Source: Planctomycetota bacterium (lineage in GTDB: Bacteria > Planctomycetota > Phycisphaerae > Sedimentisphaerales > Anaerobacaceae). From it: a DNA stretch of 53,460 nt. Location: the NCBI GenBank assembly GCA_019456145.1, contig VRUL01000037.1:1-53460 (forward strand), read 5' to 3'. Below, in pieces: positions 16,322-25,012 of this stretch (position 1 is the stretch's first letter; every line of letters starts with the position of its first letter). The position numbers and the translations under genes were made by a program. The notes beneath the pieces were generated by a model. That model was not told the origin of the DNA. It ran no database searches and was given only the letters and a program-made list of their open reading frames with translations.

Positions 16322-16333
16322 ACGCCCGGCAAC
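16301..16333. other. Perfect 9-bp inverted repeat spanning a stop codon
   Basis: GTTGCCGGG (16301-16309) pairs perfectly with CCCGGCAAC (16325-16333), enclosing a 15-base loop that contains the DUF362 stop codon. No T-run follows, so it may be an RNA-stability or Rho-linked structure and not an intrinsic terminator. Confidence 0.35.
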
Positions 16334-16487
16334 GTCGATTATCGTAAGCAATAATGAACCTCACAACATCAGAGCGAACCTCCTGTGAAAAACTCACGGA
16401 TTATTTAATGCCTATGACTTGTTGAGCTTTCTTCGGTCCCGCAGGAAGATAACACCAGTACCAAACCGCTCTGAAATAAGGTCTATC

Positions 16488-16516
16488 TTGAATTACCAAA
16501 GAGCAGAAGATATACT
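16488..16516 (+). promoter_or_regulatory. Predicted sigma-70 promoter of the DUF5107-TPR gene
   Basis: TTGAAT (16488-16493), a 17-base spacer and TATACT (16511-16516) lie 45 bases before the ATG at 16561. The spacing and hexamers are close to consensus. Confidence 0.5.
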
Positions 16517-16560
16517 GTGAAGCCGTCCTGAGAATTCAATCAAAAAGGAGATACAGTATT

Positions 16561-19500
16561 ATGGCCAAGAAACATACTTTGACGATTATTTTCTTCTGCT
16601 TTCTTACAACAATCGCGTCGGCGAAATCGGGTGTCAGGATATGGGAAGAAAGGATTGACCTGCCCACCTACAGGCTTGACCCTCCTGACTTAAATCCCAT
16701 TTTCTATAAGCATGAATCGTATCAGGGGGCACAGAAGAAGATATATCCCTACCCGTTCATGGATGGAGTGACTGATATTCGAGAGCGGAAAACCTACAAG
16801 GCCCTGTACCTCGAAAACGATTATATCAAGCTTTCAATTCTGCCTGAGATAGGAGGGCGATTATTCTCTGCCCTGGACAAAACAAACAACTATGAGATCT
16901 TTTATCACCAGCATGTTATAAAGCCCGCATTGATCGGGATGCTGGGCGCGTGGATTTCCGGGGGGGTCGAATGGTGTGTCTTTCACCATCATAGAAATAC
17001 TACACATATGCCAATCGATTATACGCTCACTGAGAATCCTGACGGCAGTAAGACTATCTGGTTTGGCGAGCTGGAACGCCGCCACCGAATGAAATGGATA
17101 ATAGGCATTACGCTATATCCGGAGAAGTCCTACATTGAAGCAACAGTTAAGTTTTTCAATCGCACCCCGTATCCACATTCGATACTGTACTGGGCCAACG
17201 TGGCCGTACATGCGAATGACGATTACCAGATCATATTTCCTCCGAGCGTACAATTCGCAACTTTCCATTCAAAAAATGATTTTACACACTGGCCCATTTC
17301 CAGTGAATCATATCGCGGCGTCAATTACAAAGGTGTGGACCTTAGCTTGTGGAAGAATCATCCCGAACCTGTATCTTTTTTTGCCTGGGACCTCAAAGAA
17401 GACTTCTCAGGCGGCTATGATCACAGCAAACAGGCCGGCGTTGTTCACGTGGGCAACCACAACATTGTTTGTGGTGCAAAATTGTGGGAATGGAGCCCGG
17501 GCGAGCGCGGCCGAATGTGGGATAAAATCCTCACAGACACCGACGGCCCATACGCGGAGCTTATGGTAGGCGCCTTCTCGGACAATCAGCCGGACTATAG
17601 CTGGATAAAGCCTTACGAAGTCAAAACCTTCAAACAGTATTGGTATCCCGTTCGTGAAATGGGCGGTTTCAAAAACGCAAATCTTAATGCCGCAGCGAAT
17701 CTGGAGTTCAAACCCGGCAATCTTGTAAAAGTCGGTTTTAATACCACCTCCCGACATAAGAACGCCAAAGCGCTGCTTACTATCGGTGACAAGGTGATTC
17801 TCAAACAGACAATCGACATCAGCCCAAACAAGCCTTTCACAAGAGAGCTGACAGTCCCGGCCGGTACAGAAGAAACAGACCTGAAGGCCGCCTTGATTTC
17901 CCGTTCAAACGAAATCCTGATTGCTTATCAACCCGTCGAAAGCAAATACAATCCTGACCTGCCGAAGGTCGTAAAATCTCCACCAGTCCCAAAAGATATT
18001 GAAAGTATTGAGCAGCTTTATCTTACGGGTCTGCGTATGGAACAAATCCACAATCCACGTGTAGATGCGTATGCCTATTATCAGGAGGCCTTGAGAAGAG
18101 ATCCGGGTGACTCCCGGACAAACACGATACTGGGTATCAACTATAACAGACGCGGGATGTTCAAAGAGGCTGAGATACACCTCAGAAAGGCCATCGAAAG
18201 AATCTCAGCCGAGTACACCAGAGCTGGAAATACCGAAGCCTTCTACCATCTCGGACTTTCCCTGAAGGCCCAGCGAAGATTCGACGAGGCTTACGACGCA
18301 TTCTACCGAGCAACCTGGGATTACGCATTTCATTCATCAGCCTATCATCAATTGGCCGAACTATCCTGCAGAAAAGGTGATTTCGACTCTGCCCTGGAGC
18401 AGATTGGCCGTGCATTGTCCACTAATACCATGAACACCAAGGCCCTGAACATAAAAGCTGCCATACTGAGGCATCTCGGAAATCCCAAACTGGCAAAAGA
18501 GAACGCCCGGGATGTGGTCGCCACAGATCCTCTCGATTTCATGGCTATGAACGAGTTGTATTTAGCAGAATCTGCTTTACGTTCGCGACGCAGGGCCGGG
18601 AGTCTGTTGAACGATTTGACGGCAAAAATGCGGGGCCAGGTGGAATCTTATCTTGAACTGGCCGTTGATTATGGTAATTGCGGCTTATGGGACGAAGCTA
18701 TCGAAGTCCTTTCGAGACCGATTGAAAACAAGATGGATTTTGCCGGCAGATATCCGATGGTTTATTACTATCTGGGCTACTTCTACCAGCAGAAAAGCGG
18801 CAGTCCGCTTGGGGACGCCTTACGGCGCAACAAAGGCTCCAAATACTTTTCTCTGGCAGCCAAAATGCCGAGCGATTACTGCTTCCCATACCGTCTGGAG
18901 TCTATCGAAGTTCTAAATTCAGCCATCGAATACAATCCCTCCGATGCCCGTGCACACTATTACCTCGGCAATCTTCTCTACGACCTTCAGCCACAAGCAG
19001 CGATTAAACACTGGGAAAAATCACGCCAAATCGACAATTTATTTGCTATTGTCCATCGCAATCTTGGTTGGGGCTACTATCGAACCGAAAGGGACACTCC
19101 AAAGTCCATCACGAGTTATGAAAAAGCCATTGCGTGCAATAAAGAAAAGCCCCGGTGGTATGTAGAGCTGGATGACCTCTACGAACTTGGTAATGTCCCG
19201 ACTCAAAAGCGACTTGCTCTGCTGGAAGAGAACCATCGAACGGTAATCAAACGCAAAGACAGTTTCCTTCGCGAAATCATCTTGCTGGTCATAGCAGGAA
19301 AATACGACGAAGCAATCGGTTTCCTTGCGGATAATCATTTCCATGTGCGTGAAGGCGGCGGAGAAATCCACGGTGTGTTTGTCGATGCACATCTGCTCAG
19401 AGGCATCCAACAACTCAAGAACAAGAAAAAGGAAAGAGCCCTTAAGGATTTTCAGGCGGCCTCAGAATACCCTGAGAATTTGTCGGTCGGAAGGCCCAAA

Positions 19501-19932
19501 AACGACAAACGCGCACCTCAGATTGCTTACTATATCGGCACAGCCTATGAAGCTTTGGGCAAGGTCCAGAAAGCTCAAGAGTACTATAAGAAGTCTGCAA
19601 ATCAAAAAGGCACCTCGCGATGGTCAGGAACTCGATTCTACCAGGGATTGGCCCTGAAAAAACTGGGTCAAAAAGACGCCGCTGACAAAATATTTGACGA
19701 ACTTGTTAAGAAAGGAAAGGACAAACTGACTCAAGAAGCTGAGATAGATTTCTTCGCCAAGTTTGGGGAAGTGCAAACACCCGAAGCCCAACAAGCTTCG
19801 GCCCACTATACGCTGGGATTAGGATACTTAGGCAAAGGAATGCTCGAGAAGGCCAGGGCCGAATTTGAAGAGACCGTGAGACTAAACGTTAGTCATCTTT
19901 GGGCAAAAGCGCAGTTGGCTGAACTGAAATAG
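16561..19932 (+). CDS. Exported DUF5107-domain protein with C-terminal TPR array, 1123 aa
   Basis: AAAAAGGAG precedes the ATG. A signal peptide (residues 1-21, ending IASA) is clear. Residues ~25-360 match the DUF5107 pattern: LYLENDYIKLSILPEIGGRL, then GAWISGGVEWCVFHHH, RTPYPHSILYWANVAVHAND and WDLKEDFSGGYDHSKQAG. The fold resembles aldose-epimerase/sugar-binding sandwiches, and these proteins commonly sit in carbohydrate-utilisation loci, so a carbohydrate target is inferred. A linker beta domain (~370-470) is followed from ~480 by many TPR-like helical pairs, e.g. AYYQEALRRDPGDSRTNTIL, AEIHLRKAIERIS and ARAHYYLGNLL. The last repeat ends in ARAEFEETVRLN. No catalytic residue can be named with confidence. 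Confidence 0.85.
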   Translation: MAKKHTLTIIFFCFLTTIASAKSGVRIWEERIDLPTYRLDPPDLNPIFYKHESYQGAQKKIYPYPFMDGVTDIRERKTYKALYLENDYIKLSILPEIGGRLFSALDKTNNYEIFYHQHVIKPALIGMLGAWISGGVEWCVFHHHRNTTHMPIDYTLTENPDGSKTIWFGELERRHRMKWIIGITLYPEKSYIEATVKFFNRTPYPHSILYWANVAVHANDDYQIIFPPSVQFATFHSKNDFTHWPISSESYRGVNYKGVDLSLWKNHPEPVSFFAWDLKEDFSGGYDHSKQAGVVHVGNHNIVCGAKLWEWSPGERGRMWDKILTDTDGPYAELMVGAFSDNQPDYSWIKPYEVKTFKQYWYPVREMGGFKNANLNAAANLEFKPGNLVKVGFNTTSRHKNAKALLTIGDKVILKQTIDISPNKPFTRELTVPAGTEETDLKAALISRSNEILIAYQPVESKYNPDLPKVVKSPPVPKDIESIEQLYLTGLRMEQIHNPRVDAYAYYQEALRRDPGDSRTNTILGINYNRRGMFKEAEIHLRKAIERISAEYTRAGNTEAFYHLGLSLKAQRRFDEAYDAFYRATWDYAFHSSAYHQLAELSCRKGDFDSALEQIGRALSTNTMNTKALNIKAAILRHLGNPKLAKENARDVVATDPLDFMAMNELYLAESALRSRRRAGSLLNDLTAKMRGQVESYLELAVDYGNCGLWDEAIEVLSRPIENKMDFAGRYPMVYYYLGYFYQQKSGSPLGDALRRNKGSKYFSLAAKMPSDYCFPYRLESIEVLNSAIEYNPSDARAHYYLGNLLYDLQPQAAIKHWEKSRQIDNLFAIVHRNLGWGYYRTERDTPKSITSYEKAIACNKEKPRWYVELDDLYELGNVPTQKRLALLEENHRTVIKRKDSFLREIILLVIAGKYDEAIGFLADNHFHVREGGGEIHGVFVDAHLLRGIQQLKNKKKERALKDFQAASEYPENLSVGRPKNDKRAPQIAYYIGTAYEALGKVQKAQEYYKKSANQKGTSRWSGTRFYQGLALKKLGQKDAADKIFDELVKKGKDKLTQEAEIDFFAKFGEVQTPEAQQASAHYTLGLGYLGKGMLEKARAEFEETVRLNVSHLWAKAQLAELK

Positions 19933-19987
19933 AACCCTGGAGATTAAACAACTGCTGATTTATTCAGGTATTGGCAACTACTGGTAA

Positions 19988-20016
19988 TCGGGCCCGGTCC
20001 ATTACCGGATACCCGA
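19988..20016. terminator. Possible shared hairpin between converging genes
   Basis: TCGGG (19988-19992) pairs with CCCGA (20012-20016), and an inner stem CCGGT (19994-19998) pairs with ACCGG (20004-20008). It lies between the stop of the DUF5107 gene and the converging transporter gene. The following sequence is only mildly T-rich, so termination is a guess from position. Confidence 0.35.
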
Positions 20017-20030
20017 CTTTGCTATTTAGG

Positions 20031-21506
20031 TCATTTTGACTTGACCGTGACAGAGCCAAGTAGATATCCCAAAAACATTGTTATCCCGGTACCGATAACA
20101 ATCAACCAACTCCATGCCAAGTCGATCACTTCAAAGTGCGAAAGTAACATAAGGACCAATACGCAGATGGTGCCGGTAATCATAGCGATGATATTTCCCT
20201 TATTTGCCTTTCGCCTGGTCAGCAATCCCAGCAGGAAAATTCCTAAGGTAGCCCCTCCGGTCAGAGAAAATATCATATACGCAAACCACAGGATATTTGT
20301 GACCGAGACACACATCATGGCTATCACGGCCAGGATTAGACCAAAAACCGCGACACTGATTCGTGAAACAAACAGGTAATGTTTTTCGGTTGCTCCTTTT
20401 CTGATTAGAGGCCTGTAAATGTCCGTGATAAATGAGGAGGCAAGCGAACTCAATGGAGAATCAATACTGGCCATAATAATGGCCGCCAGCAGTAATCCTT
20501 TCAAGCCCGTGGGGAGAGAATGGGCCACAAAGTGGGAAAGCACTTCTTTAGCTTGTGCCGGCTGGACAGCACCGGGATGCTGTCGATAGAACACATAAAG
20601 CAATGTGCCAATCGCCAGATAGATACACGTGATGGGTATTACCGTCACGATTGTCGAGATTAGAGTTCTTTGACTCATTTTGCGTGTCCTGACGGTTAGA
20701 AGGCGCTGCATCATTTCCTGGTCGGTGCCGAATGCCGCCATTCCGATGAAAAAGGCGTTTGAGGTACCTGCCCAAAAAGTGGTCGGATCGTTGAGATTGA
20801 AGTCGAACTTGAAAAAACTCAAACGCCCCGCCTCATCGGCAATCCGCCAGGCCGAGGCCAGGCCCCCCTGGATCTGGAAGAAGAGGTAAATAAGCAGGGC
20901 AACGCCGGCCACGAAGAAAGTAATTGCCTGGTATGCGCCTGCCCATACTACGGCTTTGACGCCTCCAAACGCAATAAAGATAATACTAATGACTGTAAAC
21001 AGTAGAAGCGTCTGGGCCAGATTCCAGTTCATTATCAGGCCTACACCAAGACAAGCGGCATATAGCCTGACGCCCGAGGCAATCAAGCGGGTGATGAAAA
21101 AGAATATCGCACCGGCAAATTGAGTCTCGGCCCCAAAACGGTGCCGGAGAAACTCATAAATGCTCGTACAGTTATATTTGTAGAAAATCGGGATAAAAAG
21201 AAAAGCAACTACAATGCGGGCCGCAGCAGAACCAATAAAAAACTGAACATACTCCCAGTTTTCACTATAAGCCGTAGCCGGAAAGCCAACGATAGTTAGC
21301 GCGCTTATCTCTGCGGCGACGAAGGAAAGGCAGGCTACCAGTGGGGGCACACGCCGACGACCGAGAAAGAAGTCGTTGGTATCCTTTTCTTCCCTGCCAA
21401 ACACATAAGATATGACAAACAGAAGAAGCACCGCTACTGCAATGATAAGAATGTCAATCCGCCCCAGAGATCCTGCAAAATTGTCGATAGTTAGCGTTGC
21501 GAGCAT
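20031..21506 (-). CDS. SSS-family sodium:solute symporter, 491 aa
   Basis: A polytopic membrane protein of normal length for the SSS family, with about 13 hydrophobic spans. Family hallmarks are visible: KDTNDFFLGRRRVPPLVACL after the first span, SALTIVGFPATAYSENWEY, FGGVKAVVWAGAYQAITFF and ASIDSPLSSLASSFITDIYR, the last being the conserved span-8 region. These carriers couple Na+ to import of sugars, amino acids or sialic acid. The neighbours (MurQ-like, NamZ, AmiE-like) suggest an amino-sugar or MurNAc-derived substrate, which is inference. The ATG at 21506 has no obvious ribosome site. A strong promoter lies about 100 bases upstream. It is divergent to the MurQ-like gene. Confidence 0.88.
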   Translation of the reverse strand: MLATLTIDNFAGSLGRIDILIIAVAVLLLFVISYVFGREEKDTNDFFLGRRRVPPLVACLSFVAAEISALTIVGFPATAYSENWEYVQFFIGSAAARIVVAFLFIPIFYKYNCTSIYEFLRHRFGAETQFAGAIFFFITRLIASGVRLYAACLGVGLIMNWNLAQTLLLFTVISIIFIAFGGVKAVVWAGAYQAITFFVAGVALLIYLFFQIQGGLASAWRIADEAGRLSFFKFDFNLNDPTTFWAGTSNAFFIGMAAFGTDQEMMQRLLTVRTRKMSQRTLISTIVTVIPITCIYLAIGTLLYVFYRQHPGAVQPAQAKEVLSHFVAHSLPTGLKGLLLAAIIMASIDSPLSSLASSFITDIYRPLIRKGATEKHYLFVSRISVAVFGLILAVIAMMCVSVTNILWFAYMIFSLTGGATLGIFLLGLLTRRKANKGNIIAMITGTICVLVLMLLSHFEVIDLAWSWLIVIGTGITMFLGYLLGSVTVKSK

Positions 21507-21614
21507 ATAATCTGTTTTACGGTCTTGAGCACGAATCAGGCATGTTCATTCGTACCCCAATGGTTACGGATAAAAAAATTACAAGAAAAAACAATTACGG
21601 TCTTTCGGCGATGG

Positions 21615-21643
21615 ATTATATGTTTATTTCACCGGACTTGCAA
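21615..21643 (-). promoter_or_regulatory. Predicted promoter of the SSS transporter gene
   Basis: On the minus strand TTGCAA (21643-21638), a 17-base spacer and a perfect TATAAT (21620-21615) point to the transporter gene. The transcript would begin near 21608, with a leader of about 100 bases. Confidence 0.5.
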
Positions 21644-21782
21644 TATAAAGACCCCGCGAGAAATACGTTTACAGAATTGGCGTAAATTGATATGAATATA
21701 GACAAATGCCGGAGCCAAGAGAGGTAAGATATTCGCTACTAAAAACAGAAAACGATAATTTTTGACATATAGAGACTCTGTA

Positions 21783-23558
21783 ATGTCGAATGCCATTGAA
21801 AAAGCTAAAAAGTTCTTAAATAAAGAGAAAGCGTTCCGGTTGGGAGAACTATTAACAGAATCGTCTCATCCCAAAACACGGGCCCTTTCCGAAACGAGCA
21901 AAGCCAACCTTGCCAACGGTATTGGATTGCTGCAATCGGTGGATGAAGAAATTCCACCTGCCGCGGAAAGGATTTTTCAGCAGGAAACATTCCAGGCACT
22001 CGTTGAAGCCTTCGTTAATGCCCTAAATGGCGGGAGGCGAATTTTCTTTACGGGCTGTGGAGCCACAGGACGTTTGAGCATACTGTTAGATACGGCCTGG
22101 CGACGGTTCCAGCGACAACTGAAACAAAAGCATCCCGACATCTTTGCAAAAATACCCAAAATGGAAGACCTTACCGTCAGTGTAATGGCGGGCGGGGACT
22201 TTGCCCTGATAAAATCGGTGGAAGGATTCGAGGATTTTCCAGACTTCGGCCGATACCAGTTAAAACAAGCCGGCGTTAGCCCGGGTGATGTTGTTGTTGC
22301 CATTACCGAAGGCGGAGAAACACCTTTTGTGATTGGCACCGCCTGGCAGGGACTCGATGCGGGGGCAAAGGTTTTTTTCGTATATAACAATCCGACAGAC
22401 TTACTGCATCGTTACGTGCAGAGGTCTCGGGAGGTAATCGAGGAACCACGTATCCAAAAACTTGACCTGACAACCGGCCCGATGGCAATCACCGGGTCGA
22501 CGAGAATGCAGGCCGTTACCGCTGAACTGCTGGTCGTCGGATGTGCCCTTGAGATTGCCCTGATACAATTCCTAAACGAGCATTTGTCGGCACCGGAATT
22601 AGCGAAACTTGGGCCCTGCGTCTCACCGGCTGAAGATTATCATCGGTTATTTGTCAACCTGCTAACCCAATTCTCGAAACCCGAAACGGTGGATACAATG
22701 GCTCGCTTAACGAGATTTGAAGAAAATATCTACCGTCGACATGGCTTGATAACCTATACGGCCAATTCAGCCATGCTGGATGTTCTGACGGATACGACAG
22801 AGCGTTCGCCTACATTCATGATACCGGCCTTTCGCAAACACGGAGACAGTCAATCTCCCCAATCCTGGGCTTTTGTCAAGAATCCGTTTTGCTCAACTCA
22901 AGATGCGTGGCGAGAGATGCTGCAGCGCGAGCCACGCGGCCTAGAATGGGGACATGATGTTTATCAACGACTGAATGTCCCAGCGGCGTTGCAAGCCAAT
23001 CGGCCCTCACTCGACAATACTGAGATATACAAATTAAGGATAGGCAATGAACCGGAAACATCACGCACTGATGCCCCTGATTCAGCGCTGGTGATGATTG
23101 CCGTTGGAGATGAAACGGATAATCTAATTGGCGCCAGCCTGAAGGAATTTGGCTCCGGGTATAAAAAAAACGCGGCGGTTATCATCGGCCCGCCAACCGC
23201 TGCTGCGAAAACAGATGAGCTGTTTCGGTTCCCGTGCGACCTGCCCAAATCACCGCTGCAATTGTGGCATCATCTTGCTGTTAAACTGATTCTGAATACT
23301 GTTTCTACCGCAACCATGGTTAGGATGGGCCGAGTTGTAGGTAATGCAATGGTTTGGCTGTCACCAAGCAACAAGAAACTCATAGACCGGGGCTCGCGTC
23401 TGATTTCTCAAGTGACAGGATGCAGCTACGAGGATGCGTGCATAGAGCTGCACAAGACAATGGAAGAAATAGAATCACGTTCACAACAGGCCAAAGAGGT
23501 CCCCTCTCCGGTTGCCTTGGCCATCGAACACATCGGCCTGGAAGGTAAAAAAACTTGA
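21783..23558 (+). CDS. MurQ/GKRP-like protein with two SIS domains (N-acetylmuramate-6-phosphate etherase type)
   Basis: I chose ATG 21783 (591 aa). The frame also opens at TTG 21762, but that codon lies inside a TTGACA and has no ribosome site. Etherase-family features are clear: FFTGCGATGRLSIL (88-101), VMAGGDFALIKSVEGFED (134-151), AITEGGETPFVIGTA (173-187) and GPMAITGSTRMQAVTAE (232-248), corresponding to MurQ's AGG, EGxED, SGxTPYV and GSTRxKAGTAQ. At ~590 aa it is twice the size of MurQ (~300) and resembles the two-SIS arrangement of glucokinase regulatory protein. The Glu that follows GRLGVLDASE in E. coli MurQ has no clear counterpart (here LSILLDTAWRRF). It could cleave the lactyl ether of MurNAc-6-P or be a sugar-phosphate sensor. 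Confidence 0.8.
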   Translation: MSNAIEKAKKFLNKEKAFRLGELLTESSHPKTRALSETSKANLANGIGLLQSVDEEIPPAAERIFQQETFQALVEAFVNALNGGRRIFFTGCGATGRLSILLDTAWRRFQRQLKQKHPDIFAKIPKMEDLTVSVMAGGDFALIKSVEGFEDFPDFGRYQLKQAGVSPGDVVVAITEGGETPFVIGTAWQGLDAGAKVFFVYNNPTDLLHRYVQRSREVIEEPRIQKLDLTTGPMAITGSTRMQAVTAELLVVGCALEIALIQFLNEHLSAPELAKLGPCVSPAEDYHRLFVNLLTQFSKPETVDTMARLTRFEENIYRRHGLITYTANSAMLDVLTDTTERSPTFMIPAFRKHGDSQSPQSWAFVKNPFCSTQDAWREMLQREPRGLEWGHDVYQRLNVPAALQANRPSLDNTEIYKLRIGNEPETSRTDAPDSALVMIAVGDETDNLIGASLKEFGSGYKKNAAVIIGPPTAAAKTDELFRFPCDLPKSPLQLWHHLAVKLILNTVSTATMVRMGRVVGNAMVWLSPSNKKLIDRGSRLISQVTGCSYEDACIELHKTMEEIESRSQQAKEVPSPVALAIEHIGLEGKKT

Positions 23559-23591
23559 TGCACCAGAGAGGCCACTAACTTTCCATACCTT

Positions 23592-24806
23592 CTAATTTGG
23601 GTACATGAGATATTTAAGCCTGATTTTCAGAAATGATTTCAGCTCGGGCTGCCAGCTCTCTCTAAGCTTTTCCAATGAGGATTGAGTTGTAATAGCTTCC
23701 CGAATCGTCGAGGTGCCACACAAACGGTCGAAATGACCGGTCTTCCACTGGAATTTATCCGGATACATTTGATAAATCTTATTCACAATCATAATGCCGC
23801 TGAAGTACGGCTCCAGCAAATCCCTATTGGTTATGATAACCTTAACGCCGTTACATCGTTGATCTTTGTACTTTGAACTGACTGGTGCAAAAGAAGCTGG
23901 CCTAAAACGAATACCGGGCAAATCCAATCTGTTCAGCTCAGCAGCCAGGCGCCCCGAATCAATCCAGGGGGCGCCGAATTGAGTGAAAGGCAGAGGCGTT
24001 CCCCTGCCTTCTGAAACGTTGGTCCCCTCTAAAAGACATAAGCCGGGATAGACAGTAGCTGTTTCCAGGCTGACCATATTGGGTGACGGTTTTATGAATT
24101 TTAATCCCGTCCGGTCGTACCACATTTTCCGGCGCCAGCCCTTCATTGGTACAACCACCAGGTCGGCCTTTACACCATCTTTGAGCCAGCCCTGCTCATT
24201 AAACATTCGAGCCAGCTCACCGGCGGTCATGCCGTGTCTTACTGGAACCGGGTACAGGCCAACAAAAGTTGCAAACTGAGGTTTGAGGATATTGCCCTCG
24301 ACCCGAAGGCCGTTTATTGGATTAGGGCGGTCAAGAACTACGAAACGCTTGTCATATTCAGCCGCGGCTTCCATCGCCAAAGACATGGTATAAATATAGG
24401 TATAAAATCGCGCCCCGATATCCTGTATGTCAAAAACCAGTACGTCGAGGTTTTCCAGCATTTGGCGCGTGGGCTTACGTGTCTTGCCATATAAACTGTA
24501 AACGGGAGCTTGATAACTGGGATCGGTCATACTTTCAATTTGTACACCGGCCTCTTCTACTCCGCGGATTCCGTGTTCCGGACTAAAAAATGCGGTGATT
24601 GTGACATTGTCCATGCTCCTGAATACGTCCACTATATATTTTCCGCTGCTGTTGTATGCAGTGTGGTTGGTTATGATGCCGAGGCGTTTGCCATGGAATA
24701 AGTGCCTGTATGAGCCGATATTGTCCAAGCCGGTTTTAACCGAAGCTTTGCAGCCTGGAACCAACATTACGACAATCAATATTGTAGATACTTTTGTCAA
24801 TCGCAT
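23592..24806 (-). CDS. namZ: NamZ-like exo-beta-N-acetylmuramidase (DUF1343) lipoprotein
   Basis: 404 residues. The N-terminus is a lipoprotein signal with lipobox VPGC (C19). The DUF1343 core is unmistakable: RLGIITNHTAYNSSGKYIVD, AFFSPEHGIRG (E77-H78, the SPEHG active-site segment), VLVFDIQDIGARFYTYIYTM, FVVLDRPNPINGL, VPVRHGMTAGELA and a C-terminal FDRLCGTSTIREAI. NamZ of Bacillus removes MurNAc from the non-reducing end of peptidoglycan fragments (GH171). Here the lipoprotein would act in the periplasm or at the outer membrane. GAAGGG precedes the ATG. It converges with the MurQ-like gene (33-base gap) and diverges from the serine-hydrolase gene, matching the gene set of Bacillus MurNAc recycling. 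Confidence 0.9.
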   Translation of the reverse strand: MRLTKVSTILIVVMLVPGCKASVKTGLDNIGSYRHLFHGKRLGIITNHTAYNSSGKYIVDVFRSMDNVTITAFFSPEHGIRGVEEAGVQIESMTDPSYQAPVYSLYGKTRKPTRQMLENLDVLVFDIQDIGARFYTYIYTMSLAMEAAAEYDKRFVVLDRPNPINGLRVEGNILKPQFATFVGLYPVPVRHGMTAGELARMFNEQGWLKDGVKADLVVVPMKGWRRKMWYDRTGLKFIKPSPNMVSLETATVYPGLCLLEGTNVSEGRGTPLPFTQFGAPWIDSGRLAAELNRLDLPGIRFRPASFAPVSSKYKDQRCNGVKVIITNRDLLEPYFSGIMIVNKIYQMYPDKFQWKTGHFDRLCGTSTIREAITTQSSLEKLRESWQPELKSFLKIRLKYLMYPN

Positions 24807-24853
24807 CTTCTGCCCTTCGTTATTAAGAATGCTTCTTGTGCCGTGTCAGCCCT

Positions 24854-24881
24854 ATTATACTTTGGAATTACCCAATTACAA
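24854..24881 (-). promoter_or_regulatory. Predicted promoter of the namZ-like gene
   Basis: On the minus strand TTGTAA (24881-24876) and TATAAT (24859-24854) have a 16-base spacer. They would give a leader of about 40 bases before the ATG at 24806. I see no equally good pair for the divergent gene at 25013. Confidence 0.5.
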
Positions 24882-25012
24882 TTTGTCCTCGAAACAAATT
24901 TAAAAAACAACGACACACAGGGCAATAATTGAAGGGACAGAACAGGCAGTTTGTGATAGAATACACCTTTGTGTGGTCTTTTGCCGGGTGTTTTCCGGAA
25001 AGAAAAACAAAC

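Noticed and set aside
21762..21782. TTG start for the MurQ-like gene
   Set aside because: It coincides with a chance TTGACA and has no ribosome site; ATG 21783 is more plausible.
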